DNA of 9,599 nucleotides, from contig JAEZGP010000575.1 of assembly GCA_023437285.1 (NCBI GenBank), positions 1 to 9,599 of the forward strand. Reading direction: 5' to 3'. Numbering within the stretch: position 1 is the stretch's first letter; the number at the start of each line of letters is the position of its first letter. A model generated the notes under the pieces. The model did no database searches, was not told the origin of the DNA, and saw only the letters and a program-made list of their open reading frames with translations. Both the position numbers and the translations under genes were made by a program. This DNA is from Actinomycetes bacterium. Lineage in GTDB: Bacteria; Actinomycetota; Actinomycetes; Mycobacteriales; Micromonosporaceae. Of the stretch, positions 1-6,893 are shown in pieces.

Positions 1-46
1 GCGGGGGGGGGGCGGGGGGGGCGGGCCCCCCCGGCCGGCCCCCCCG
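1..46. other. Suspect low-complexity contig end (G/C only)
   Basis: There is no A or T in the first 46 bases, and most of them lie in runs of G or C. Read in the frame of the minus-strand polyketide synthase, codons 115-129 give Gly/Ala/Arg followed by a Pro run. A ketosynthase should instead continue from the A-W-E-A-L-E-D motif into an Ala-Gly, a short loop and a Gly-Ser-x-x-Gly-Val-x-x-Gly stretch. The sequence just inside position 47 is a perfectly ordinary ketosynthase. The simplest reading is a sequencing or assembly artefact at a contig edge, so residues encoded here should not be trusted. Confidence 0.75.
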
Positions 47-387
47 TCCTCCAGCGCCTCCCACGCCGTACGCAGCAGCAGCCGTTGCTGCGGGTCCAAC
101 CAGATCGCCTCGCGCGGCGAGATGCCGAAGAAATGCGGATCGAACTGGTCGATGCGGTCGAGGTAGCCGCCCCGGAAGGTGTTCATCTTGCCGGTCTTGG
201 CCGCGTGCGGGTCGTAGAACTTCCGCACCTCCCACCGCTCGTCCGGCACCTCCCGGGTGGCGTCCACGCCCCCGCACAGCAGGTCCCAGAAGGCCGTCGG
301 GTTCACCGCGCCGCCGGGAAAGTGGCACCCGATGCCGGTGATGGCGATCGGCTCACCGGACACGTCGTCCTTGCGTCTGCTAGCCAT
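1..387 (-). CDS. Type I polyketide synthase, N-terminal ketosynthase (partial)
   Basis: This is the 5' end of a modular or iterative type I PKS that begins directly with a beta-ketoacyl synthase domain, which catalyses decarboxylative chain extension on an ACP-bound chain. About 129 codons are visible, of which the first 114 are reliable. Motifs are EPIAITGIGCHFPGG (residues 12-26), FWDLL (33-37), VPDERW (47-52), GGYLD (73-77), FFGISPREA (86-94) and DPQQRLLL (98-105). The active-site Cys and His residues lie beyond the window. Only 11 residues precede the domain, so there is no coiled-coil docking segment; that is more like a first or stand-alone (possibly iterative) synthase than an internal subunit. 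The start at 387 has a strong GGGGAGGGAG ribosome site, and its ATG overlaps the thioesterase stop by 8 bases (ATGGCTAG), so it is co-transcribed and probably translationally coupled. Downstream domains, and hence the chain made, cannot be judged. Confidence 0.93.
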   Translation of the reverse strand, partial: MASRRKDDVSGEPIAITGIGCHFPGGAVNPTAFWDLLCGGVDATREVPDERWEVRKFYDPHAAKTGKMNTFRGGYLDRIDQFDPHFFGISPREAIWLDPQQRLLLRTAWEALEDGGAGRGGPPPPPPPR

Positions 388-1231
388 GCGACTCTCCCTC
401 CCCTACCGCCAGGTCGCCCCGCAGGTGTCGGGCGACCTCCGCCAACAGCTGGTCCTGCGCGCTGTGCACAAAGAAATGGCCACCGGGCAGCCGGATGATC
501 GAGCACGCGATCGCACTGTGCTCGCGCCATCCCTGCAGGTCGGCGGCGCTGACCCGGACGTCCTCGGCGCCGCCGAAGACGGTCAGGGGACACGCCAGCG
601 GCTCCTCCGGCGCGTACTCGTAGGTGTCGCAGAGCTCGAAGTCGGCGCGCAGGGTCGGCAACGCCGCACGCATGAGCTCGTCGTTGGCGAGGATGCGCGC
701 GGGCGTACCGTCGGTGTGCAGTACGGCCTTGAGCACCTCGTCCGGCAGGTGATAGATCTTGATGTTGGGGTTGGGCAGCTGGGGGGCGCGGTAGGCGGCC
801 AGCAGCAGCCGCACAGGTTGCGGTCGACCGGTGCGACGCAGGTGCCGGGCCAGCTCGAAGGCGATCAGCGCGCCCATGCTGTGCCCGTAGAAGGCGAACG
901 GCCGGTCCAGGTGAGCCTCGATGGCCGCGGCGAGCGCGGCGACCAGCGGCCCCATGCGTTTGTACGCCGGCTCGCCGATGCGTGCCTCGCGGCCCGGTGG
1001 CTGCACCGCGCAGACCTCGACGGTGTCGCCGAGCGCCGCGCCCCACGACCGGAACACAGCCGCGCCGCCGCCGGCGTAGGGAAGGCAGAACAGGCGCAGG
1101 GCCGCCGCGGGACGCGCGGGCATGGGTACAATCCACGACGCCATCGGGTTGCCCGTCCCGCGCAACCTGCGCAGCAGCTCGGCCCGCTGGCGCGCCGGCA
1201 GCGCGGCGATGCGCTCCCTCACCTCCTCCAT
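380..1231 (-). CDS. Type II thioesterase (alpha/beta hydrolase, editing)
   Basis: A 283-residue stand-alone thioesterase of the family that hydrolyses stalled or mis-primed acyl groups from carrier proteins of PKS/NRPS lines. The visible order is: LRLFCLPYAGGGAAVF (45-60, oxyanion strand and loop), VQPPGRE (76-82), nucleophile motif FYGHSMGAL with Ser118, FGGAEDVRV with the likely Asp224, and LPGGHFF with His252. This is a complete catalytic triad. It sits 13 bases after the last halogenase stop and overlaps the PKS start, so it most likely serves that PKS. Its own ribosome site (GGGGCGG, 4 bases from the ATG) is poor, so translation probably depends on the upstream gene. Family members usually run about 240-260 residues. 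The excess is an N-terminal extension (about residues 1-30) with the motif RIAALPA...LLRRLR, which matches the N-terminus of the first halogenase of the operon and supports this start over the internal Met30. Confidence 0.95.
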   Translation of the reverse strand: MEEVRERIAALPARQRAELLRRLRGTGNPMASWIVPMPARPAAALRLFCLPYAGGGAAVFRSWGAALGDTVEVCAVQPPGREARIGEPAYKRMGPLVAALAAAIEAHLDRPFAFYGHSMGALIAFELARHLRRTGRPQPVRLLLAAYRAPQLPNPNIKIYHLPDEVLKAVLHTDGTPARILANDELMRAALPTLRADFELCDTYEYAPEEPLACPLTVFGGAEDVRVSAADLQGWREHSAIACSIIRLPGGHFFVHSAQDQLLAEVARHLRGDLAVGEGESHG

Positions 1232-1244
1232 GACACCGCCCCGG

Positions 1245-2945
1245 TCATCGCGCGATCTCCTGCGGGATCCGGGCCGGCTGCTTGAGCGTGATCCAGTCGT
1301 CGCTCACCGGGTTGCGGTCACGGTCCTGCTCGTACACCTGAACCAGCCGGCACAGGTGTTCGTCGGCCGCCCAGCGCTCGACCAGCTCGCGCACCCGCTG
1401 GTCGCCGTCGGCAGCCCGCAGTTCCGCGAGTACCCGGGCCACCAGCTGACCGGACAGCTGCTCGATGAAGCGCACGTTGGCGGAGAACCGGTCGGGCAGT
1501 TCGGCGTCCGACAGCCCCGCGGTCATGCCAATGTGCAGGTCCCGCATGAACGCGAAGTCGTAGAAGCTGACGAACGTGTTCGCGTCAACCGACCGGTCGA
1601 CCTCGTGCCATTCCCGGAAGAACCGCTGGGTCGCCTCGCTGGCGACGGTGAACCGGGCCAGGTCGGCGATGATCTGTGGGAACTGCGCCAGCTTGCGGAC
1701 GGCGTCGTGGAAGAAAAGCAGCCCGGGAACCGCCCAGTAGACGGCCGTATCCCAGATCACCTTGGCCAGGGTGATGCGGGCGTTGCCCATCAGGGGGTAC
1801 TGCTGGTCGTAAACGCGCAGCCAACCGTTGGCGATCAGCAGGAAGATGTGGTTGTGGATCGCCGCGACTTCCTCGATGTCCTCGCCGGCCAGGTCGCGGT
1901 TGACCAGGTCGGTGATGAGCCCGTTGCTGATCGCGATGAGATCCAGGCCCGGCGAGTAGAACGGGTCGAGGAAGACGCCCGCCTCGCCGGCGAGGGCCCA
2001 CCGCTGGTCGGAGAAGACCTGCTCGCAGCTGTAGGAGTAGTCCTTCATGACCCGGAAATCGCGCACCTTGTCCAGGTGCGCGCTCACCACGTCGGCGCAC
2101 TGCGGTTCGTGGGCCCCCAGCCAGCCCAACGCCCGGTCCAGGCGGTTCATCTCGTCGAAGCGGTGCATCCTGGCGTCGGTGACGATGCCGATGCTGATCG
2201 CATCGGGTGCGAGCCGGATCAGCCACACCCAGTAGCCGGGCCCCATGAGGTGGTTGGTGGACAGCTCGCGCCTGCCCTCGCGGATGCGGGCGTGCCACCC
2301 GGGGTCGTCGGACCACGTGTCGATGTCGATCGGGTGGCCGACCCGGAACCACACGGCGTTGGCCTCGTGGTCGACCCTGCGCGCCAGGCCCAGCCGGCGC
2401 TTGAGCATGGCCGACCGGCCGGTCGCGTCGATCAGCCAGCGGGCCTCGACCTCAAGCTTCTCCCCCTCGCCGAGCGCCAGGCGCACCAGGTGCGGCGACG
2501 TGCCGTCGCTGAGGGTGGCATCGAGCACGCGGATGCCCGAACGGAAGTCCACGCCCAGCTTGAGCAGCTCCTCGCCGAGCGCGTTCTCCAGCCGCCCGCG
2601 GTCGATCTGGTAGGTGCCGACCCCGTGTGGCGGCAGCACCGAGTGCCCCAGCTCCACCCGCTGGGTGATGTCGCGGTTGTCGCCGTCGCTGAAGAAAATC
2701 CGCAGGCCATACTTGTTGAGCTGCTTGTCCTTGAGATGCTCGCCCATGCCGAGCACCGAGCGCAGGTAGTGGGCCGCGATCTCCACCGTGGACTCGCCGA
2801 CCTTGTGCGCGGTCTCGGGCACCGGATGCGTCAGCCGCTCCACCACCATGACGGTGAGGTCGGGGCGGGACTTCTTCAGCTGTAGGGCCAGCGTCAGGCC
2901 CGCCGCACCGCCGCCCATGATCACCACGTCGTACCTGTCGGTCAT
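1245..2945 (-). CDS. Flavin-dependent halogenase-like protein, third in tandem
   Basis: A 566-residue FAD-dependent enzyme of the tryptophan-halogenase superfamily, expected to oxidise halide with FADH2 and O2 and halogenate a substrate. Visible features are: FAD-binding GGGAAG (11-16) after a beta strand; KVGEST (48-53); LNKYGLRIFF, whose Lys78 lines up with the hypohalous-acid-relaying lysine (Lys79 of PrnA); RGRLENALG; IDATGR (172-177); WVWLIR (239-244) at the WxWxIP position, with Arg instead of Pro; and GEAGVFLDPFYSPG (320-333), which matches the F-x-x-P-x-x-S-x-G motif. About 230 residues follow as a C-terminal region shared with the two upstream paralogues. The start at 2945 is chosen because the ATG overlaps the previous stop (ATGA) behind a perfect AGGAGGT at 6-base spacing; a longer frame reaching 3068 would add 41 residues not seen in the paralogues. 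A plain flavoprotein monooxygenase is the main alternative. Confidence 0.9.
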   Translation of the reverse strand: MTDRYDVVIMGGGAAGLTLALQLKKSRPDLTVMVVERLTHPVPETAHKVGESTVEIAAHYLRSVLGMGEHLKDKQLNKYGLRIFFSDGDNRDITQRVELGHSVLPPHGVGTYQIDRGRLENALGEELLKLGVDFRSGIRVLDATLSDGTSPHLVRLALGEGEKLEVEARWLIDATGRSAMLKRRLGLARRVDHEANAVWFRVGHPIDIDTWSDDPGWHARIREGRRELSTNHLMGPGYWVWLIRLAPDAISIGIVTDARMHRFDEMNRLDRALGWLGAHEPQCADVVSAHLDKVRDFRVMKDYSYSCEQVFSDQRWALAGEAGVFLDPFYSPGLDLIAISNGLITDLVNRDLAGEDIEEVAAIHNHIFLLIANGWLRVYDQQYPLMGNARITLAKVIWDTAVYWAVPGLLFFHDAVRKLAQFPQIIADLARFTVASEATQRFFREWHEVDRSVDANTFVSFYDFAFMRDLHIGMTAGLSDAELPDRFSANVRFIEQLSGQLVARVLAELRAADGDQRVRELVERWAADEHLCRLVQVYEQDRDRNPVSDDWITLKQPARIPQEIAR

Positions 2946-4657
2946 GACGCCACCTCCTGCGGCACGCTGCGGTAGCCGAGCGTGATCCAGCTGCTGTCGA
3001 TGGGGTTGGCGTCGCGCTGCGTACGGTGGACCTCGATGAGCTCGACCAGCAGCGGGTCGGCGTGCCACGCGTCGAGTTGGTCCGCGACCGCGGGCTCGGC
3101 GACCCGGTCGGCGAGCCGGTCGCTCACGGTGCTCACCAGCTGACCCGCCACCTGCTCCAGCAGCTCCACATTGCGGCCGAACTGGACCTCAAGTTGATCG
3201 TCGGGCAGCCCGGCGGCCATGCCGTTGTGCAGGTCGACGATGAACTCCAGCAACGAGTACGGGTCGGCGAAGACGTTCGCGGCGGGCGGGTTGTCGATCG
3301 CGTGCCATTCCCGGAAGAACGCCTGCACCCGGGCGTGCAGCTGCCACGCCCGCAACAGGTTGCCGTACGCTCCCGGGCTGTCGGCGAGGCGGCGGAAAGT
3401 GTCGTGGAAGGCCAGCAGGCCGGGCACGGCCCAGTAGATGATCGTGTCCCAGATGACCTTGGCCACCATCACCTGCGCGTTGCTCATCAACTGGTACTGG
3501 TGCTGGTAGGCCACCAGCCACACGTCGCTGATCACCAGGTACACCTGGCTGTGCGCGACGGCCCTGTCCTCGACGTTCTCGCCCGACCGGTCGCGGGCGA
3601 CCAGGTCCGTGATGAGGCCGTTGCTGATCGCCATCAGGTCGCCGCCCGAGGAGTAGAGGGGGTCGATCGCGACACCCGCCTCGCCGGTCAGGCACCAGCG
3701 CTGCTCGCCGGAGTACACCTGCTCGCAGCCGTACGCGTAGTCCTTCATCACCCGGAAGTCCTGGATCTTGTCCAGGTGCTCCTCCACGGCCGCGGCGCAC
3801 TGCGGTTCGCGCTGGCGCAGCCAGCGCAGCGCCTTGTCGAGCGTGTTGAAGCCGTCGAAGGGGTGCGCGGCGTCGTCGGCGACGATCCCGATGCTGATCG
3901 AGCCCGACGCCAGCGGGATCATCCAGACCCAGTAGCCCGGGCCCATCAGGTGGTTGGTGGACAGCCGGCGCTCCCCGCCGGTGACGCGGGCGAGCCACCG
4001 TTCGTCGGTCGACCAGTCGTCGATGTCGATCGGGTGGGCGACCCGCAACCAGGCGGCGTTGGCCTTGTGGTCGAGCTTCTTCGCCAATCCCAGCTGCCGC
4101 TTGAGCAGGCCGGCGCGGCCGGTCGCGTCGACTACCCAGCGTGCCCGCACCTCGCTCTCCCGGCCGTCGTCGACGAGGGTGACCAGGTGCGCCTCCTGCT
4201 CGGGCTGGAGCACGACCCGCCCCACCCGGCAGCCGGAGCGGAACTCGACCCCGGCCGCGAGCGCCTGCTCGCCCAGCGTGTTCTCCAACCGCCCGCGGTC
4301 GATCTGGTAGGACGGCAGGGGCGCGGGCGCGATCTGGCCGTACTCGACCCTGCGGGTGATGTCGGAGTTGTCGCCGTGGCTGAAGAACATCCGCAGGCCG
4401 AACTTGTGCAGCTGGTCCTTGACCAGGTGCTCTTCGAGGCCGAGGACGTCACGCAGGTAGTGCGCCTGCACCTCGACGCTGGACTCGCCGACCTTGTGGG
4501 CGGCCTCGGGCACCGGGTGCTGCTGGCGCTCCGCGACGATCACCCGCAGGTCCGGCATGGCCTGGCGCAGCTGGAGGGCGAGGGTCAGGCCCGCGATGCC
4601 GCCGCCCAGGATCGCGACGTCGTAGTGGTCACGCGGCGACCGCGACGCTTCGCTCAT
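2942..4657 (-). CDS. Flavin-dependent halogenase-like protein, second in tandem
   Basis: A 571-residue paralogue of the flanking halogenase-like genes. The order is: FAD-binding GGGIAG (18-23), KVGESS (55-60), LHKFGLRMFF with the candidate catalytic Lys85, RGRLENTLG, VDATGR (176-181), the canonical halogenase signature WVWMIP (243-248), and GEAGVAIDPLYSSG (325-338). It is the only one of the three that keeps WxWxIP exactly. It is also the only one in which the F of the F-x-x-P-x-x-S-x-G motif is replaced, by Ala330. The C-terminal region includes VIWDTIIYWAVPGLL, FFREWHAID and LLEQVAGQLVSTV, as in the other copies. The start at 4657 lies 29 bases inside the previous gene and has AAAGGGGAG at 7-base spacing. 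A short GGGA/TCCC self-complementary stretch overlaps that ribosome site, which could make initiation depend on ribosomes finishing the upstream gene. The substrate is unknown; carrier-bound acyl chains are plausible from the context. Confidence 0.91.
   Translation of the reverse strand: MSEASRSPRDHYDVAILGGGIAGLTLALQLRQAMPDLRVIVAERQQHPVPEAAHKVGESSVEVQAHYLRDVLGLEEHLVKDQLHKFGLRMFFSHGDNSDITRRVEYGQIAPAPLPSYQIDRGRLENTLGEQALAAGVEFRSGCRVGRVVLQPEQEAHLVTLVDDGRESEVRARWVVDATGRAGLLKRQLGLAKKLDHKANAAWLRVAHPIDIDDWSTDERWLARVTGGERRLSTNHLMGPGYWVWMIPLASGSISIGIVADDAAHPFDGFNTLDKALRWLRQREPQCAAAVEEHLDKIQDFRVMKDYAYGCEQVYSGEQRWCLTGEAGVAIDPLYSSGGDLMAISNGLITDLVARDRSGENVEDRAVAHSQVYLVISDVWLVAYQHQYQLMSNAQVMVAKVIWDTIIYWAVPGLLAFHDTFRRLADSPGAYGNLLRAWQLHARVQAFFREWHAIDNPPAANVFADPYSLLEFIVDLHNGMAAGLPDDQLEVQFGRNVELLEQVAGQLVSTVSDRLADRVAEPAVADQLDAWHADPLLVELIEVHRTQRDANPIDSSWITLGYRSVPQEVAS
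2952..2958 (-). promoter_or_regulatory. Perfect Shine-Dalgarno fixing the third halogenase start
   Basis: The minus strand reads AGGAGGT here, six bases before the ATG at 2945 that overlaps the preceding TGA. This decides against the longer in-frame start at 3068 and suggests independent, strong re-initiation for this copy. Confidence 0.8.
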
Positions 4658-6455
4658 CGGGAGTCTCCCCTTTCTGTGCGTCCGTTCGCCGCAGGGCGAG
4701 GGTCAGCCAGCCGTCGCTGGTGGGATTGCGGGTCGCCGCGCGCCGGTAGATGGCGATGAGCTCCGCGATCAGCGGTTCGGTCTGCCAGCGCTGGATCTGC
4801 GCGAGCGCCCCGGGGTCGTCGCGGCGGTTGGCGTACACGCCGATCACGGTGCTGATGAGCTGGCCGGCCAACTGCTCGAAGAGGCGGACGTTGTCGGTGA
4901 ACTGCGCCTCGAAGGCGGACGGCGACAGGTTCGCGGCCATGCCGTGGTGCAGCTTGACCATGAAGTCGAGCGGCTGGTAGAGGTCGACCAGGATGGCCGG
5001 CAGGTCGGGTCGGTCGATGGCCGCCCACTCCCGGTAGAACTGCTGCACGCGGTTACTCAGCTGGGTGAGCCGCGCCAGGTTGTTGGGCACCGACGGGCTC
5101 TCGACCATGGTGCGGAACTTGTCGTGAAAGAAGAGCAGCCCGAAGACGCCCCAGTAGAAGGCGGTGTCCCAGATGACCTTGGAAACCATCACCTGGGCGT
5201 TGCCCATCAGGGAGTACTGCTTCTCATAGATCGCGAGCCAGATGTCGACCACGCTGAGGAAGGCCCGATCGTGGACCGACGCGAGTCCGCGCACGTCCTG
5301 CCCGTCGAAGGACCGGCAGAGCAGATCCGTGATCAACCCGTTGCTGATCGCGATCATGTCAAGGCCGGGCGAGTAGAGCGGGTCCAGGAACACCCCGGCC
5401 TCGCCGGTCAGGCACCAGCGGTCCTCGCCGGAGTAGACCTGACGGCAGCCGTAGGAGTAGTCCTTCATGACCCGGAAGTCCTGGATCTTGTCGAGGTGCC
5501 GCTCGACCGCGCTGGCGCACTGCGGCTCGTGGACGCGCAGCCAGGCCAGCGCCTTCTCGAACCGGCTCAGGTCCTCGAACGCGTGCTGTTCGGCGTCGGT
5601 GACGATGCCGATGCTGATCGAGCCGGAGGCGAGGCGGATCAGCCACACCCAGTAGCCGGGGCCCATCAGGTGATTGGTCGACAGTGCCCGGTCGCCCTGG
5701 CTGATCCGGCCGTGCCAACCGGGGTCGTCGGTCCACTCCTTGACGTCGATCGGGTGGGCCACCCGGAACCAGACCGCGTTGGCCGCGTGTCCGACCCTGC
5801 GACCCAATCCCAACTGGCGGCGCAGCAGGTGATTGCGGCCGCTGGCATCGACGATCCAGCGGGCTAACACGTCACGCTCGATGCCGCCGGAGGCGATCCG
5901 CACCCGGTGCGTCGGCTCGCCGGCGCGCAGGTCCACCGCGAGCACCCTGGTGTCGTCGGCGAAGTCGACACCGGCCGCCACGACCCGCCGACCCAGCTCG
6001 TTCTCCAGCCGGCCCCGGTCGAGCTGGTACGTGCTCAGCGGCGGAAAGACCGAGGAGCCCAGCTCGACACGGCGCGCGATGTCGGTGTTGTCGTCGCGGC
6101 TGAAGAACATCCGTAGGCCGAACTTGCGCAGCTGCGCGGCCTCCAGGTGGTCGTGGAGGTCCAGCACGTCCCTGAGGTAGTGCGCCGCGATCTCGACCGT
6201 GGACTCGCCCACCTTGTGGGCGGCCTCCACAACGGGGTGTCGCTGGCGCTCGACCACGAGGACGCGCATGTCCGGCCGGGACATCTTCAGTTGCCGGGCC
6301 AGCGTCAGACCGGCGGCACCGCCGCCGAGGATGGCCACGTCGTAGTGATCGGGCGGGGCGTCCGTAGCCGCCCGCCGTCGCCTGAGCTCGCGCAGCAGCT
6401 GATCCTGCCGGTCCGCCGGGAGCGCCGCGATGCGGCGCAACATATCGCTCGTCAT
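4629..6455 (-). CDS. Flavin-dependent halogenase-like protein, first in operon, with N-terminal helical extension
   Basis: A 608-residue protein and the promoter-proximal gene of the leftward operon. After a roughly 35-residue extension come FAD-binding GGGAAG (44-49), KVGEST (81-86), LRKFGLRMFF with candidate catalytic Lys111, RGRLENELG, VDASGR (202-207), WVWLIR (269-274; Arg for Pro of WxWxIP) and GEAGVFLDPLYSPG (351-364). The C-terminal region is homologous to the other two copies. The extension contains LRRIAALPADRQDQLLRELR, nearly the same as residues 4-24 of the type II thioesterase, and may be a docking or protein-interaction element. The start at 6455 is preferred for its AAGGGAGG site and the match to the thioesterase N-terminus; an in-frame Met at 6524 would add 23 residues inside the intergenic region. 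Leu197 is encoded by TTA, the only in-frame TTA I found in this window. The substrate is unknown. Confidence 0.9.
   Translation of the reverse strand: MTSDMLRRIAALPADRQDQLLRELRRRRAATDAPPDHYDVAILGGGAAGLTLARQLKMSRPDMRVLVVERQRHPVVEAAHKVGESTVEIAAHYLRDVLDLHDHLEAAQLRKFGLRMFFSRDDNTDIARRVELGSSVFPPLSTYQLDRGRLENELGRRVVAAGVDFADDTRVLAVDLRAGEPTHRVRIASGGIERDVLARWIVDASGRNHLLRRQLGLGRRVGHAANAVWFRVAHPIDVKEWTDDPGWHGRISQGDRALSTNHLMGPGYWVWLIRLASGSISIGIVTDAEQHAFEDLSRFEKALAWLRVHEPQCASAVERHLDKIQDFRVMKDYSYGCRQVYSGEDRWCLTGEAGVFLDPLYSPGLDMIAISNGLITDLLCRSFDGQDVRGLASVHDRAFLSVVDIWLAIYEKQYSLMGNAQVMVSKVIWDTAFYWGVFGLLFFHDKFRTMVESPSVPNNLARLTQLSNRVQQFYREWAAIDRPDLPAILVDLYQPLDFMVKLHHGMAANLSPSAFEAQFTDNVRLFEQLAGQLISTVIGVYANRRDDPGALAQIQRWQTEPLIAELIAIYRRAATRNPTSDGWLTLALRRTDAQKGETPDERSVAVAA
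5865..5867 (-). other. Rare TTA leucine codon (possible bldA control point)
   Basis: The minus-strand triplet at 5867-5865 is TTA, codon 197 in the V-L-A-R-W segment of the first halogenase of the operon. In Streptomyces, TTA is read by the developmentally timed bldA tRNA and is enriched in secondary-metabolism genes. Because the downstream genes overlap and appear translationally coupled, one TTA here could delay translation of the operon. The codon is seen directly; the control is inferred and assumes a bldA-type host. Confidence 0.6.
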
Positions 6456-6459
6456 GAAG

Positions 6460-6467
6460 CCTCCCTT
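6460..6467 (-). promoter_or_regulatory. Shine-Dalgarno fixing the first halogenase start
   Basis: The minus strand reads AAGGGAGG, followed by CTTC and the ATG at 6455. The 4-base spacing is a little short, but it is the best purine-rich site near the gene's start. It supports 6455 over the in-frame Met at 6524, which has no comparable site. Confidence 0.7.
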
Positions 6468-6531
6468 CGGCATCAGATGTTGAAGCTCGCCGATTACCCG
6501 CGACTTACGCGTTTGGAAAGACAAGGAATTG

Positions 6532-6558
6532 CCCTGTACCTATTGCATAGGCACAAGG
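6532..6558. promoter_or_regulatory. 27-bp imperfect palindrome, candidate operator
   Basis: A dyad centred on 6545. The inner arms CCTAT and ATAGG flank TGC and are perfect. Moving outward, TGT pairs with ACA and CC with GG, with single mismatches between blocks, giving 10 of 13 arm positions paired. It lies 77-103 bases upstream of the first halogenase start, so it could be an operator near that promoter or a hairpin in its leader. The symmetry is seen directly; the function is inferred. SARPs usually bind direct repeats, so a different, dimeric regulator would be the expected ligand. Confidence 0.45.
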
Positions 6559-6609
6559 ACCTTGATACGCCACAAGTGATCGTGATGCCTATTCGGTCCG
6601 TTTGCTATG

Positions 6610-6626
6610 CTTTTCGTACCGAAAAG
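6610..6626. promoter_or_regulatory. 17-bp palindrome CTTTTCG-TAC-CGAAAAG, candidate operator
   Basis: Perfect 7-bp inverted arms around a 3-base centre, in the divergent promoter region. The right arm can also pair in part with an upstream TTCGGT (6592-6597), because ACCGAA occurs at 6618-6623. The AT-rich arms in this GC-rich context make a repressor or activator site plausible. It is not followed by a T-run on either strand that would make it a convincing intrinsic terminator. Confidence 0.4.
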
Positions 6627-6877
6627 AGCAGCTCAGCGAGGCGAGTTACCCCCCAAGGGTCACCCAAAAACGATTGACGGATGGTGATCATTAGCGGGAC
6701 TGATGCATGATGCCGACATCTGATCCCGGCCCGAACGGGAGGTGTACAGGTCGGAAAGCGGCACAATGGCGCACCCACGGGAAGCGCGAAACAGGCCGCC
6801 GGATTGGTGTGTGCCGGCGCAACTATTTCGCAGTCACACTTCCGGGTCACATGCGAATACACATCCGTCGGCGGACA

Positions 6878-6893
6878 TTGCCACGTAAGGCAA
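6878..6893 (+). promoter_or_regulatory. Small leader hairpin before the SARP ribosome site
   Basis: TTGCC and GGCAA form a perfect 5-bp stem around a 6-base loop, ending just before the GGGGGGA ribosome site (about 6899-6905) of the SARP gene. It may influence initiation, but a stem this short occurs often by chance. Confidence 0.2.

Noticed and set aside
2946..3068. 41-residue N-terminal extension of the third halogenase
   Set aside because: It would overlap the end of the middle halogenase by over 120 bases, is Arg/Pro/Gln-rich and absent in the paralogues. The ATG at 2945 has a perfect AGGAGGT site.
1122..4759. Long open frames on the plus strand opposite the halogenases (1122-2885 and 3026-4759)
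   Set aside because: They are mirror frames of GC-rich genes: translations are rich in Val, Gly, Asp, Arg and Pro with no recognisable domain, while the minus-strand frames have clear FAD and halogenase motifs.
6456..6524. Longer start for the first halogenase at 6524
   Set aside because: No ribosome site precedes 6524, and the added residues lie in the AT-rich intergenic region. The match to the thioesterase N-terminus begins after 6455.
6661..6720. Cluster of TGAT repeats (TGATCA, TGATGC twice) upstream of the SARP gene
   Set aside because: The spacing is irregular and the motif is short. No clear operator or promoter geometry emerges.
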